From the NCBI GenBank assembly GCA_945897955.1, contig CAMDGQ010000015.1, positions 1 through 61,639 on the forward strand: a DNA stretch of 61,639 nt, in the 5' to 3' direction. The DNA comes from Tepidiphilus sp. J10. Lineage in GTDB: Bacteria > Pseudomonadota > Gammaproteobacteria > Burkholderiales > Thiobacillaceae. The notes under the pieces are model-generated. The model was not told the DNA's origin. It made no database searches and saw only the letters and a program-made list of their open reading frames with translations. Both the position numbers and the translations under genes were made by a program. Positions 25,830-33,343 of the stretch are shown here, one piece after another (the stretch's first letter is position 1; each line of letters starts with the position of its first letter).

Positions 25830-26831
25830 ATGCTGTTCCAGCCGGCGATCATCGCGCTGCTCCTGGCCTCCGCCGTCAGCGTGCTGATGCTCGCCGCCGC
25901 CGCGCCATTCGCGCTGCAACTGGTGCGCCACTGGGATATCCGGAGTGGTTCGGAACGGCAGTTGCAGCTTGAACGGCGCACCTATCTGATGTCCACGCTG
26001 CTCAGCTTCGTGTTCGCCACCCAGTTGCTGGCGTTGCTGCTGTTCGTCTTCAACGCCGACAAGATGTCGGTAATGTTCGTCGGCGCGATGTGCGCGGTGG
26101 GCACGCTGAACGCCAACGAATTCGGCTTTCCGGCCCTGATCTCCCAGATCGGGGTGTTTTTTCTCGCCGCAGCCTGGCTGGTGGTCAATCATGCAGACAG
26201 TCGCGCCTACGATTACCCGCTGGTGCGTGTGAAATACCTGCTGCTGCTCGGCATGCTGCCGTTTGTCGCGCTGGCCTTTGGTTTGCAGCTTGAATATTTC
26301 CTGAATCTGAAGGCCGATGTGATTACTTCCTGCTGCGGCAGTCTGTTTTCCGGTGAAGCCAAAACGCTCACCGGTGATGCCTCGGCGATGGCGCCGCAAC
26401 AAGCGATGATTCTGTTCTACAGCGCCTTGGCGCTGGTCATCGTTGCCGCGCTGTTCAACGTCCGCCAACCGCGCGGCGGCTACCTGGTTGCCGGTCTCTC
26501 AGGCATCGCATTCGTCGCCGCGATGATCGGCATCGTGTCGTTCGTTTCGCTCTATGTCTATGAGCATCCCCACCATCACTGCCCGTTCTGTCTGCTCAAG
26601 CCGGAATACGATTACCAGGGCTACTGGCTGTATCTGCCGCTGTTCTCCGCTACCGCCTCGGGCCTCGGCGTCGGCGCGCTGCAACCGTTCGCGCGCATTC
26701 CCAGCCTCGCCACCATCGTGCCGCAACTCGCGCGCCGCCTGTCCTGGATCACGGCGCTGGGTTTCGCGCTGTTCACGGCGGTGGCGACCTTCATGATCTG
26801 GAATTCCAACCTGATATTGCTTGAGGGCTGA
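25830..26831 (+). CDS. Polytopic membrane protein with CCG and HHHCPFC motifs
   Basis: The 333-residue protein has about eight hydrophobic helices. A vicinal Cys pair occurs in 'VITSCCGSLFSG' (Cys167-Cys168), and a potential metal site 'YEHPHHHCPFCLLKPEYDY' holds His-His-His-Cys-Pro-Phe-Cys near 247-253. HCPFCL is also the core motif of both DUF2946 proteins in this cluster. The protein starts directly after the ATPase stop, so it probably belongs to the same transporter system. The family name is not known to me; a copper or thiol function is inferred. Confidence 0.65.
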   Translation: MLFQPAIIALLLASAVSVLMLAAAAPFALQLVRHWDIRSGSERQLQLERRTYLMSTLLSFVFATQLLALLLFVFNADKMSVMFVGAMCAVGTLNANEFGFPALISQIGVFFLAAAWLVVNHADSRAYDYPLVRVKYLLLLGMLPFVALAFGLQLEYFLNLKADVITSCCGSLFSGEAKTLTGDASAMAPQQAMILFYSALALVIVAALFNVRQPRGGYLVAGLSGIAFVAAMIGIVSFVSLYVYEHPHHHCPFCLLKPEYDYQGYWLYLPLFSATASGLGVGALQPFARIPSLATIVPQLARRLSWITALGFALFTAVATFMIWNSNLILLEG

Positions 26832-26832
26832 T

Positions 26833-27327
26833 ATGCCGCGATTATTCATGCCGATCCTGCTCTTCCCGCTGCTCGCTTTATTGCTGCTTGGCTGCGATGG
26901 CGGTGCGCCCAAGCTCAATACCGGCTCGCCCGCGCCCGGGTTCGCCGCGACCGGCCTTGATGGCGCCAGCGTGCGCTTCCCCGAGGACTTCGCCGGCAAG
27001 CCGGTGGTGCTGCGCTTCTGGGCGGATTGGTGCCGCTACTGCGAAGGCGAAATGAAAGCCATCGACAAGGTTTATCAACGCCGGCAGGGCTTGCAGGTGC
27101 TGGCGATGAATGTCGGTCAGGACAAGGAAAGCGTGGCAGCTTTTGTCAAGAAAATCGGCATCAGCTATCCGGCACTGCTCGACGAGACGTCGGCCATCGC
27201 CCGGCTATATGGCGTCACCGGTCTGCCGACCACTTATTTCGTCGGCGCAGATGGGCTGATCAAGGCCAAAGTGGTTGGTGAAGCCGACGAAGCCACTTTT
27301 GACCGTTTCGCTGGCGAGCTGAAATAA
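26833..27327 (+). CDS. TlpA-like thioredoxin lipoprotein
   Basis: This 164-residue lipoprotein has lipobox LLLGC (Cys21) and a thioredoxin fold with WADWCRYC (Cys67/Cys70) and a cis-Pro loop 'GVTGLPTTYFV'. TlpA-like reductases keep the cysteines of SCO and CuA reduced so that copper can be inserted. That fits the neighbouring SCO1 and NosL genes. ATG 26833 begins one base after the preceding stop, with GAGGG in front. Confidence 0.88.
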   Translation: MPRLFMPILLFPLLALLLLGCDGGAPKLNTGSPAPGFAATGLDGASVRFPEDFAGKPVVLRFWADWCRYCEGEMKAIDKVYQRRQGLQVLAMNVGQDKESVAAFVKKIGISYPALLDETSAIARLYGVTGLPTTYFVGADGLIKAKVVGEADEATFDRFAGELK

Positions 27328-27513
27328 ATGAGTGAAGATCAGGCGTGTGATCTTTGTGGCCTGGAAATCGGTCCCAAGCCCTTTTTGCTGGAAAGTGGGG
27401 GAAAATCGCTGCGCTTCTGTTGTGACGGCTGCCTCGGCATTTACCAGATGCTGCATGAAACCGAGCTCACGACATCTTCAAAAACACCGCAACCCAAAGG
27501 AGAAACATCATGA
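27328..27513 (+). CDS. Mini-protein like the N-terminal metal-binding domain of copper P-type ATPases
   Basis: The 61-residue product has CDLCGLEIG and, further on, LRFCCDGCLGIYQML. This CxxCG...FCCxGC layout is what stands at the N-terminus of CcoI/FixI-type copper ATPases, but here it is a separate small protein. Four to five cysteines could bind zinc or copper. It directly follows the TlpA stop (TAA-ATG) and overlaps the next gene by ATGA. Confidence 0.7.
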   Translation: MSEDQACDLCGLEIGPKPFLLESGGKSLRFCCDGCLGIYQMLHETELTTSSKTPQPKGETS

Positions 27514-27833
27514 TTGAGGAATCAGCCAGAAACATGTCGCATATGGCCGGGCAGCACATCGGTTCGGCGCACGGCACGATGATCGCCGCCACCGGTTTTG
27601 CCGCCGGACGCGGACTGCTTGGCGGACTGTTGCGCAACCCATTGGTGCTGCTGGTGGCCGGTGTGGCGGCGGGCTATTACCTGCACAAGCACAAGGATGA
27701 AGTCGTGCTGGCGCTTTCCAAGGCCAGCGGCATGGGCAAGGATTTCCTGCTGCAACAGAAGGAAAGCCTCGCCGATCTGGTCGAGGAAGCCAAGGAACAG
27801 GAAGCCCAGTCCGCTTCCGCCAAGGCGGAATGA
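27510..27833 (+). CDS. Hypothetical protein with glycine-zipper membrane segment
   Basis: The 107-residue product has a His/Met-containing N-terminus (MSHMAGQHIGSAHG), one hydrophobic segment of glycine-zipper character ('LLGGLLRNPLVLLVAGVAAG') and a charged C-terminal tail (about 55-107) rich in Lys, Glu and Ala. AAAGGAGA precedes the ATG. It is probably co-transcribed with the P-type ATPase below. No family name; a metal-related role is suggested only by position and the His/Met residues. Confidence 0.6.
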   Translation: MIEESARNMSHMAGQHIGSAHGTMIAATGFAAGRGLLGGLLRNPLVLLVAGVAAGYYLHKHKDEVVLALSKASGMGKDFLLQQKESLADLVEEAKEQEAQSASAKAE

Positions 27834-27868
27834 AGCATTGCGGCTAACCGTGCCTTGCAGGGGGTTAC

Positions 27869-28501
27869 ATGACTGACCTTATTCTGGCGGACGCGCTGGC
27901 CCGACAGATTGTCGTGCGCTATCGCGGAGACGGGCATGTGCGCTTCGCCTTGCCCGCCGCGCTGTGCGAAGAACCTTACGCGGATGTGCTGGAAGACAGC
28001 CTGCGTGAATTGGAAGGGGTTTACCGGGTGACGCTGTACCGTCGCCAGGGCAAGCTTTCGGTGTTCTATGATCAACACGCGTGCAGCCTGCACGCGGTTG
28101 CACGTTGTCTGCATGCCGCGTTGACCGCGCCGGCTGCGAAATTGCAGCGCGCCGAAACCATCGCCCGCATAACGCAACGCCTGCATGTCGCCAAGCCGCT
28201 GCAATGGCTGAAAGCGAAACGTGAGCAGGCGCGCGCCAAGATCGACGGCATCAAGAGCCAGACCAGCCTGTTGTCGCGTCTGGCGTCGCTGAATCTGCAT
28301 AACCAGCCGATGTTGCGGAACATGTTTTCGGAACGGGCGGTGATCAACTTCTTCAACGATCTCGTGGTCTTTTTCCTGATCAGGGTGCATTGGGACATGA
28401 TCACGCAGAAATGGCTGAAACAGCCGCTCAAATACCGCAACGCCTGGTTCGCCATGTTCTACCTGGTGTTCCTTCTGGTTCGCTTCCGTAAAAAGGCATG
28501 A
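27869..28501 (+). CDS. Hypothetical protein with degenerate HMA-like domain
   Basis: The 210-residue product begins with a segment (about 1-80) whose pattern, 'DSLRELEGVYRVTLYRRQGKLSVFYD', resembles a heavy-metal-associated beta-alpha-beta fold but lacks the CxxC metal motif. Residues about 140-205 contain a hydrophobic part ('NFFNDLVVFFLIRVHW', 'FAMFYLVFLLVRF') and basic ends. A strong GGGGGT site precedes the ATG, and the stop overlaps the ATPase start. It may act as an accessory to the copper ATPase. Confidence 0.55.
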   Translation: MTDLILADALARQIVVRYRGDGHVRFALPAALCEEPYADVLEDSLRELEGVYRVTLYRRQGKLSVFYDQHACSLHAVARCLHAALTAPAAKLQRAETIARITQRLHVAKPLQWLKAKREQARAKIDGIKSQTSLLSRLASLNLHNQPMLRNMFSERAVINFFNDLVVFFLIRVHWDMITQKWLKQPLKYRNAWFAMFYLVFLLVRFRKKA

Positions 28502-30939
28502 CGACGCCGACCGCCGCTTCCCGTTTTACCGTGGCGCATCGGCTGTCACGGCGCCTGCGCATTGTTTCGCCGTTGCTGAAGAACAACGCGGAACGCTGCT
28601 ACATCCTTGAAATTCTGTTGCGCAAGCGACCGGAGATACGGGATGTGCGCAGCGTGCCGGAGATCGGCTCGGTCACGCTGCATTACGATCCGGCGCGACT
28701 GCCGGAAGCTAAATTGCTCGCCACCCTCGATGCGCTGATCGGCAACATTTCCGCCAAGCCACCCGCGCCGCCGCCCGCCGTCAATCTCGATGGTCCGGCG
28801 CGCGAGTGCGCGGTTTCGGTGGAGGGCATGACCTGCGCCTCCTGTGCGCTGCTGATTGAAATGAGCTTGCGGCGCGATCCGCGCGTGAAGTCAGCCACGG
28901 TCAATTTTGCCGCCGGCAGCGCCAGTGTCAGTGGCGCGCTGGGGCGTGAGGAAGTCGACGCGTTGGTCGCCAAACTCGGCTACACCGCGCGGCCGATGGA
29001 CACGCTGGCGCAGCGTCGCATGGTGGTGGAGCGCGAAAAGGACAAGCTGGCGCTGGCCAAACGCCGCTTCAAAATTGCCGCCACGCTGGCCGTGCCGGTC
29101 GCCGTGCTGGGCATGGCGATGCATCGTTCGCCGCTGCTGCGGCTGGTCGAGTTCGCGTTGACCAGCGTCGTGATGTTCGGTCCTGGCGCGGACATCTTCA
29201 AAAAGGCGCAAATGCTGGCCCGCCAGCGTGCGGCCAACATGGATACGCTGATTGCGCTCGGCGCCGGCGCGGCTTATGCATACAGCCTGCCCGGACTGGT
29301 GATGCGCCGACATCATGTTTATTTCGAAGCCTCCGCCAGCATCCTCGCGTTTGTTCTGCTCGGACGCTATTGGGAAGAAAAAGCCAAAGGCCGCGCCAGT
29401 GACGCGATTCGCAAACTGATCGAGTTGCAACCGGATACCGCTACCGTGGTACGCGACGGGCGTGAGTTCACTGTCGGCATCGACGAGGTGGTCATCGGCG
29501 ACATTCTGCATGTGCGTCCCGGCGAGCGGATTCCTACCGATGGCATCGTGCTTGATGGTCACAGCAGTGTGGACGAGGCCCTGATTACCGGCGAATCGCT
29601 GCCGGTTGCCAAAACCGCCGATTCTCCGGTGATCGGCGGCTGTCTCAATGGCATGGGCAGCTTCACGCTGCGCGTCACAGCGATTGGCGGCAACACCGTG
29701 CTGGCCGGCATCGTGCATCTGGTTGATCACGCCCAGGGCGCCAAACTACCGGTGCAGAAACTTGCCGACCGGATTTCGGCGCGTTTCGTTCCGGCGGTCG
29801 GCGGCATCGCCGCGCTCACCTTTGGCGGCTGGCTGCTGGCCGGCCACCCGTTGTCGCGGGCGCTGGCGCATTCCGTCGCGGTGTTGCTGATCGCCTGCCC
29901 GTGTGCACTCGGCCTGGCTACGCCCACTGCGATCATGGTCGGCACCGGACAGGCCGCGCGGCGCGGCATCTATATCCGCAATGGCGAAGCGCTGGAAACC
30001 GCCGCCCGCCTGACCACGGTGGTGTTCGACAAGACTGGCACGATCACCGAGGGCAAGCCGGTGGTCACCGATTTCGTGAATGTCTCCGAATTGGACGATG
30101 CCACTCTGCTCGCAGCCGTGGCGGCGACGGAAGACCACTCCGAGCATTTCCTGGCGCGGGCGATGGTTGCTTATACCCGCTCCCGCCAGGCGCCCGCAGC
30201 GAAAGTCACGCATTTCGAGGCGATCGCCGGCCGGGGCGTGCGTGCCAGGTATGGCAAGGCCTCCTTGTTGATCGGCAACGCCGCCTGGCTGAGTGAAAAC
30301 GCCATTGCTGCGGACGCGCTCGCCGAAGCGGCCGAGGCTTTCGCCAGCCAGGGCAAAACCCCGGTTTTCGTCGCGCTCGACGGTGTCGCCGTGGCCTTGT
30401 TCGCCATCGCGGACCAGCCCCGCGCCGGCGCCAGGGAAGCCATCGCACTGCTGCACCGACTGGGCATCGAAACCGTGATGGCGACGGGAGATGTCGAGAC
30501 GGCGGCCCGCTTCATCGCGGCGACGGTCGGCATTGATCGCGTCATCGCACGCGCCACGCCAGCCGACAAACTGACATTGATTCGCGATCTGCAGGCGCAG
30601 GGCAAGCGTGTCGGCATGATCGGCGACGGCATCAACGACGCCCCGGCGCTGGCCGCCGCCGACGTCGGTTTCGCCATCGGCGGCGGCGCGGATATCGCCA
30701 TGGAAGCGGCCGACATCACGCTGGTCGGCGGCGATATTGCGCGTGTCGCGGCGGCCATTGAACTGTCGCGGCGAACCATGCAGATCATTCGGCAGAACCT
30801 GTTCTGGGCGCTTGGATACAACGTGGTATCGATCCCTGTTGCCGCCGCCGGTCGCCTGAGCCCGATGCTGGCCTCGGCGGCGATGGCGATGAGCTCGGTT
30901 TCGGTGGTGACCAACTCGCTGCGGCTGCAGAAGCACTAG
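28498..30939 (+). CDS. Copper-translocating P1B-type ATPase
   Basis: The 813-residue pump has an N-terminal HMA-like segment without Cys motif (about 8-80), then a true HMA domain with GMTCASC (Cys113/Cys116). It has eight expected helices, the actuator TGES, the ion channel CPC (467-469, 'IACPCALGLATP'), phosphorylation motif DKTGTI (Asp511) and hinge GDGINDAPA. These identify a Cu(I)-type P1B-1 exporter of the CopA/CcoI kind. The conserved HP dipeptide of the nucleotide domain reads His550-Phe551 (SEHFLARAM), an uncommon change. With the mini metal-binding protein and SCO1 nearby, supply of copper to periplasmic enzymes is likely. Confidence 0.92.
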   Translation: MTTPTAASRFTVAHRLSRRLRIVSPLLKNNAERCYILEILLRKRPEIRDVRSVPEIGSVTLHYDPARLPEAKLLATLDALIGNISAKPPAPPPAVNLDGPARECAVSVEGMTCASCALLIEMSLRRDPRVKSATVNFAAGSASVSGALGREEVDALVAKLGYTARPMDTLAQRRMVVEREKDKLALAKRRFKIAATLAVPVAVLGMAMHRSPLLRLVEFALTSVVMFGPGADIFKKAQMLARQRAANMDTLIALGAGAAYAYSLPGLVMRRHHVYFEASASILAFVLLGRYWEEKAKGRASDAIRKLIELQPDTATVVRDGREFTVGIDEVVIGDILHVRPGERIPTDGIVLDGHSSVDEALITGESLPVAKTADSPVIGGCLNGMGSFTLRVTAIGGNTVLAGIVHLVDHAQGAKLPVQKLADRISARFVPAVGGIAALTFGGWLLAGHPLSRALAHSVAVLLIACPCALGLATPTAIMVGTGQAARRGIYIRNGEALETAARLTTVVFDKTGTITEGKPVVTDFVNVSELDDATLLAAVAATEDHSEHFLARAMVAYTRSRQAPAAKVTHFEAIAGRGVRARYGKASLLIGNAAWLSENAIAADALAEAAEAFASQGKTPVFVALDGVAVALFAIADQPRAGAREAIALLHRLGIETVMATGDVETAARFIAATVGIDRVIARATPADKLTLIRDLQAQGKRVGMIGDGINDAPALAAADVGFAIGGGADIAMEAADITLVGGDIARVAAAIELSRRTMQIIRQNLFWALGYNVVSIPVAAAGRLSPMLASAAMAMSSVSVVTNSLRLQKH

Positions 30940-30976
30940 GCCGCGCCCCGGCCCGACGTCATCCACCGGCAACCTC

Positions 30977-31675
30977 ATGGATCACTCACACCACCTCGTC
31001 GAATTTTCCTACGGCCTCGCCTTCATGACCGGTATTCTCGGCAGCGGTCATTGCCTGGGCATGTGCGGCAGCCTGGTGTCGGGTTTTTTCATGCGCCACG
31101 GCGCCACCAGCAGTGCGCCGTATCTGATCTACCATGCCGCCCGGGTCAGCGTTTACGGCCTCATCGGCCTGACCGCCGCCAGTCTGGGCGCGGTGCTGGT
31201 GCAGACCGGCATCTTCGGCAAGGCGCAGGGCATATTGCAGATCATCGCCGGTCTCGTCGTGATCCTGCTCGGGCTCGATCTGCTCGGGGTTTCGCCGATC
31301 CGCAATACCCTGCGTTTTGCGCCACTGGCCTGGTTGCGCCGGCAGTTCGCCGAATCGACCAAACGCGGCCCGATGGTCGGCGCCGCCATCGCCGGCGCGC
31401 TGAATGGCCTGATGCCGTGCTCGATGACCATGGCGATGGCGGTGCAGGCGACTACATCGCCAAGTCCGGCGGAGGGCGGTTTGCTGCTGCTGGCGTTCGG
31501 TGCGGGGACGTTGCCGTCGATGCTCGCCGCGAGTTACCTGTTCGGCAAACTGGCGGCGAAAACGCGCGGCATGCTGCTGCGCGGGGCTGCGCTGTTTGTC
31601 ATCGCGCTGGGGATTTCCACGGTCTGGCAGGGACTGGCCTACTACAGCGTTATGCGTAATCTGGCGAACTGGTGA
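30977..31675 (+). CDS. TauE/SafE-like (CcoH-type) membrane protein
   Basis: The 232-residue membrane protein has a His-rich start (MDHSHHLVEF), the segment 'GSGHCLGMCGSLVSGFF' in the first helix and 'NGLMPCSMTMAMAVQATTS' in a later one. This arrangement of Cys in helices 1 and 4 is typical of the sulfite-exporter-like/DsbD-like family that accompanies copper ATPases and oxidase assembly genes (CcoH/CcoS type contexts). A role in copper or thiol transfer is likely. It is the last gene of the plus-strand run. Confidence 0.8.
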   Translation: MDHSHHLVEFSYGLAFMTGILGSGHCLGMCGSLVSGFFMRHGATSSAPYLIYHAARVSVYGLIGLTAASLGAVLVQTGIFGKAQGILQIIAGLVVILLGLDLLGVSPIRNTLRFAPLAWLRRQFAESTKRGPMVGAAIAGALNGLMPCSMTMAMAVQATTSPSPAEGGLLLLAFGAGTLPSMLAASYLFGKLAAKTRGMLLRGAALFVIALGISTVWQGLAYYSVMRNLANW

Positions 31676-31714
31676 GCGCCGGCGCGTCGCCCTGTTTCGC
31701 TTGCTCCGGCCGAA

Positions 31715-31936
31715 TCAAGCCGTCTTCAGTTTGACCGAAAAATCCGCCAGCCCAATTTTGAACAGGCAGCGCGCGGCGGCGTCCAGCGTCTTGAATTCGC
31801 GGGTTTCCCGTTTGGTGGTTTCCAGCGTTCTTCCATCAACCACGACCATGTAGCCATCGGACATTACCGCGTAATGAACCTGCACGCGCTTCACGGCGCC
31901 GGCGTCGAGCAGTAGTTTGAGTTCGCGTTCAGTCAT
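31715..31936 (-). CDS. Small conserved-looking hypothetical protein
   Basis: The 73-residue protein (MTERELKLLLDAGAV...) is predicted to be mixed alpha/beta with no signal or Cys. GGAAA precedes the ATG. It lies convergent to the TauE/SafE gene. No family is recognised and no function is proposed. Confidence 0.55.
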   Translation of the reverse strand: MTERELKLLLDAGAVKRVQVHYAVMSDGYMVVVDGRTLETTKRETREFKTLDAAARCLFKIGLADFSVKLKTA

Positions 31937-32161
31937 GTCGATTTTCCGTTGCTTGCGAGTTGTGTGGATTCTTTACGGTGCAGGGTTTATGGCTGGCCTG
32001 GCCAGGGTCGTTCGTTCACGAGGTACGCGAATATATCCCGCCGGTGGCGTTTTGCGGCAGACGTTTGGCAACTCGAGGACCAGCGAGAAACCCTGACTGT
32101 GCCGTGTGTCCTGATGACGCGAGTTCTGTAAACTGCCGCTTTTTCCAAACGAGGTTTTCCC

Positions 32162-32566
32162 ATGCGCGCTCTTCGAATTTTCATCGCCATCGCAGCCATC
32201 GGTGTCAGTGCCCAGGCTTACGCCGCAAATGCAGAAAAGTTGCCGTCAGGCGTGGTGGTGACCCATATCAAACAAGGGGAGGGTGCTTCCCCCACTGCGG
32301 ACAATACCGTGCGCGTGCATTACCGCGGCACCCTGGCGAGCGGCGCCGAGTTCGACAGTTCCTACAAGCGCAACGAGCCGATCAGTTTTCCCTTGCGCGG
32401 TGTCATTCCCTGCTGGACCCAGGGCGTGCAGAAAATGAAAGTCGGCGGCAAGGCCAAGCTGACCTGCCCGGCTGCAACCGGGTATGGTGCGCGCGGCGTC
32501 CCCGGCGTGATTCCGGGCAACAGTGTGCTGACCTTCGAAGTCGAGCTCATCGCCATCGAGTCCTGA
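32162..32566 (+). CDS. FKBP-type peptidyl-prolyl isomerase, exported
   Basis: The 134-residue protein has a signal peptide (MRALRIFIAIAAIGVSAQAYA) and one FKBP domain. The domain shows 'VRVHYRGTLASGAEFDSSYK' (split as VRVHYRGTL and GAEFDSSYK), 'GVIPCWTQGVQKM' and 'GYGARGVPGVIPGNSVLTFEVEL', all typical FKBP blocks (VHYxGxLxxGxxFDSS; GVIPGW with Trp shifted). It assists folding of periplasmic proteins by proline isomerisation. It is likely monocistronic. Confidence 0.92.
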   Translation: MRALRIFIAIAAIGVSAQAYAANAEKLPSGVVVTHIKQGEGASPTADNTVRVHYRGTLASGAEFDSSYKRNEPISFPLRGVIPCWTQGVQKMKVGGKAKLTCPAATGYGARGVPGVIPGNSVLTFEVELIAIES

Positions 32567-32593
32567 GCGCACAGGCGAGGTTTCCCGCGTAAC

Positions 32594-33181
32594 TTACGCA
32601 AGAGCCGGTTGATCGGTACGATCAACCGGCTCTTCGTGTTCACGACAGATTTTTCCGCTGTCTTCCTCCGACAGCGCTTCGCCGGTCAGGCCGCAACGGT
32701 GTTCCATCCGCCCCGCCTGAAAGTGCCGGCAGCTTCGACAAACGCCGAAAGTGCGGCCACGCCGCGTTTGCTGCCATTCCCCAAGTAGTTGCGCCAGCGC
32801 CGTTTCGGCAGCGGCGTGCTGTGCTCGCGGCATTTGCGCGATGGCGCTCATCCATTCACTGCTCGCTGTGCCGCCCAGTTGGGCGCGACCGGTCTCGGTC
32901 AATCCGAGCCGCACGATGCGCCGATCCGCCGCATCGGCGGCGCGGCTGATCCAGCCATGGCTTTCCAGCAGCTTCAGGCTTTGCGACACGGTGCCTTTGG
33001 TCAATGACAGAAATTCGGCCAGTGCCTGTGGCGTATTGCTGTAGCGATTGGCGTCACGCAGATAGCTCAGAATCGTCCATTGCACGGGCAACAACCCGGC
33101 GCTGACGGCGTGCTGGCGTTGTTCACTTTGCAGCGCTCGCGCGATGCAGACCAGCAGGGTATGCAGACGATCTTCGTTCAT
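32594..33181 (-). CDS. MarR-family regulator with cysteine-rich C-terminal tail
   Basis: The frame extends much further upstream, but ATG 33181 (MNEDRLHTLL) gives a normal MarR N-terminus and leaves the promoter region free, making 195 residues. The winged helix is about 30-110 ('LAEFLSLTKGTVSQSLKLLESHGWI', split as LAEFLSLTKGTVSQ and LLESHGWI). After the domain comes an added tail with CRSC (148, 151), Cys163, Cys179 and His181. Such a spaced set could bind zinc, copper or an iron-sulfur cluster, or sense redox. Two palindromes in the 163-base gap to the divergent cytochrome P460 gene are likely its operators. Confidence 0.85.
   Translation of the reverse strand: MNEDRLHTLLVCIARALQSEQRQHAVSAGLLPVQWTILSYLRDANRYSNTPQALAEFLSLTKGTVSQSLKLLESHGWISRAADAADRRIVRLGLTETGRAQLGGTASSEWMSAIAQMPRAQHAAAETALAQLLGEWQQTRRGRTFGVCRSCRHFQAGRMEHRCGLTGEALSEEDSGKICREHEEPVDRTDQPALA
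32600..32634. terminator. Long perfect hairpin at the convergent fkp/marR 3' ends
   Basis: Sixteen base pairs (32600-32615 with 32619-32634) with a three-base loop lie between two converging genes, inside the last codons of the MarR-type gene. No T-run follows on either side. The position suggests a two-way terminator or transcript-end stabiliser. Confidence 0.6.
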
Positions 33182-33223
33182 GGCGTGATGGTAGCGATTC
33201 GAAATAAAGTTGACAAAGAATAA

Positions 33224-33236
33224 TGTCGATACGACA
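33224..33236. promoter_or_regulatory. Palindrome TGTCGATACGACA, likely MarR operator 1
   Basis: This is a perfect 5-bp inverted repeat around ATA in the marR/P460 intergenic region. A TTGACA (33210-33215) lies just upstream on the plus strand. It shares the core TCGATACGA with the second palindrome. Confidence 0.7.
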
Positions 33237-33243
33237 CTGATAA

Positions 33244-33262
33244 ATGTTTCGATACGAAACAT
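33244..33262. promoter_or_regulatory. Palindrome ATGTTTCGATACGAAACAT, likely MarR operator 2
   Basis: This is a perfect 8-bp inverted repeat around ATA, centred 23 bases from the centre of operator 1, about two helical turns away. The same core (TCGATACGA) in both argues for one dimeric regulator binding both. Confidence 0.75.
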
Positions 33263-33343
33263 AAAAGTTGGCTTGACCACATTCGTGGCCATGTGAACTC
33301 GGTCATTCCGCCCACTGTTCCTTTCAAATCCAGGAGAAAAATC

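Noticed and set aside
23856-26468. Minus-strand open frame of 870 codons opposite the ABC transporter genes.
   Set aside because: It is a shadow of the ABC permease, ATPase and membrane protein genes, with no domain and abnormal composition.
29746-30978. Minus-strand open frame opposite the P-type ATPase.
   Set aside because: It is the complement of a well-supported ATPase and has no family features.
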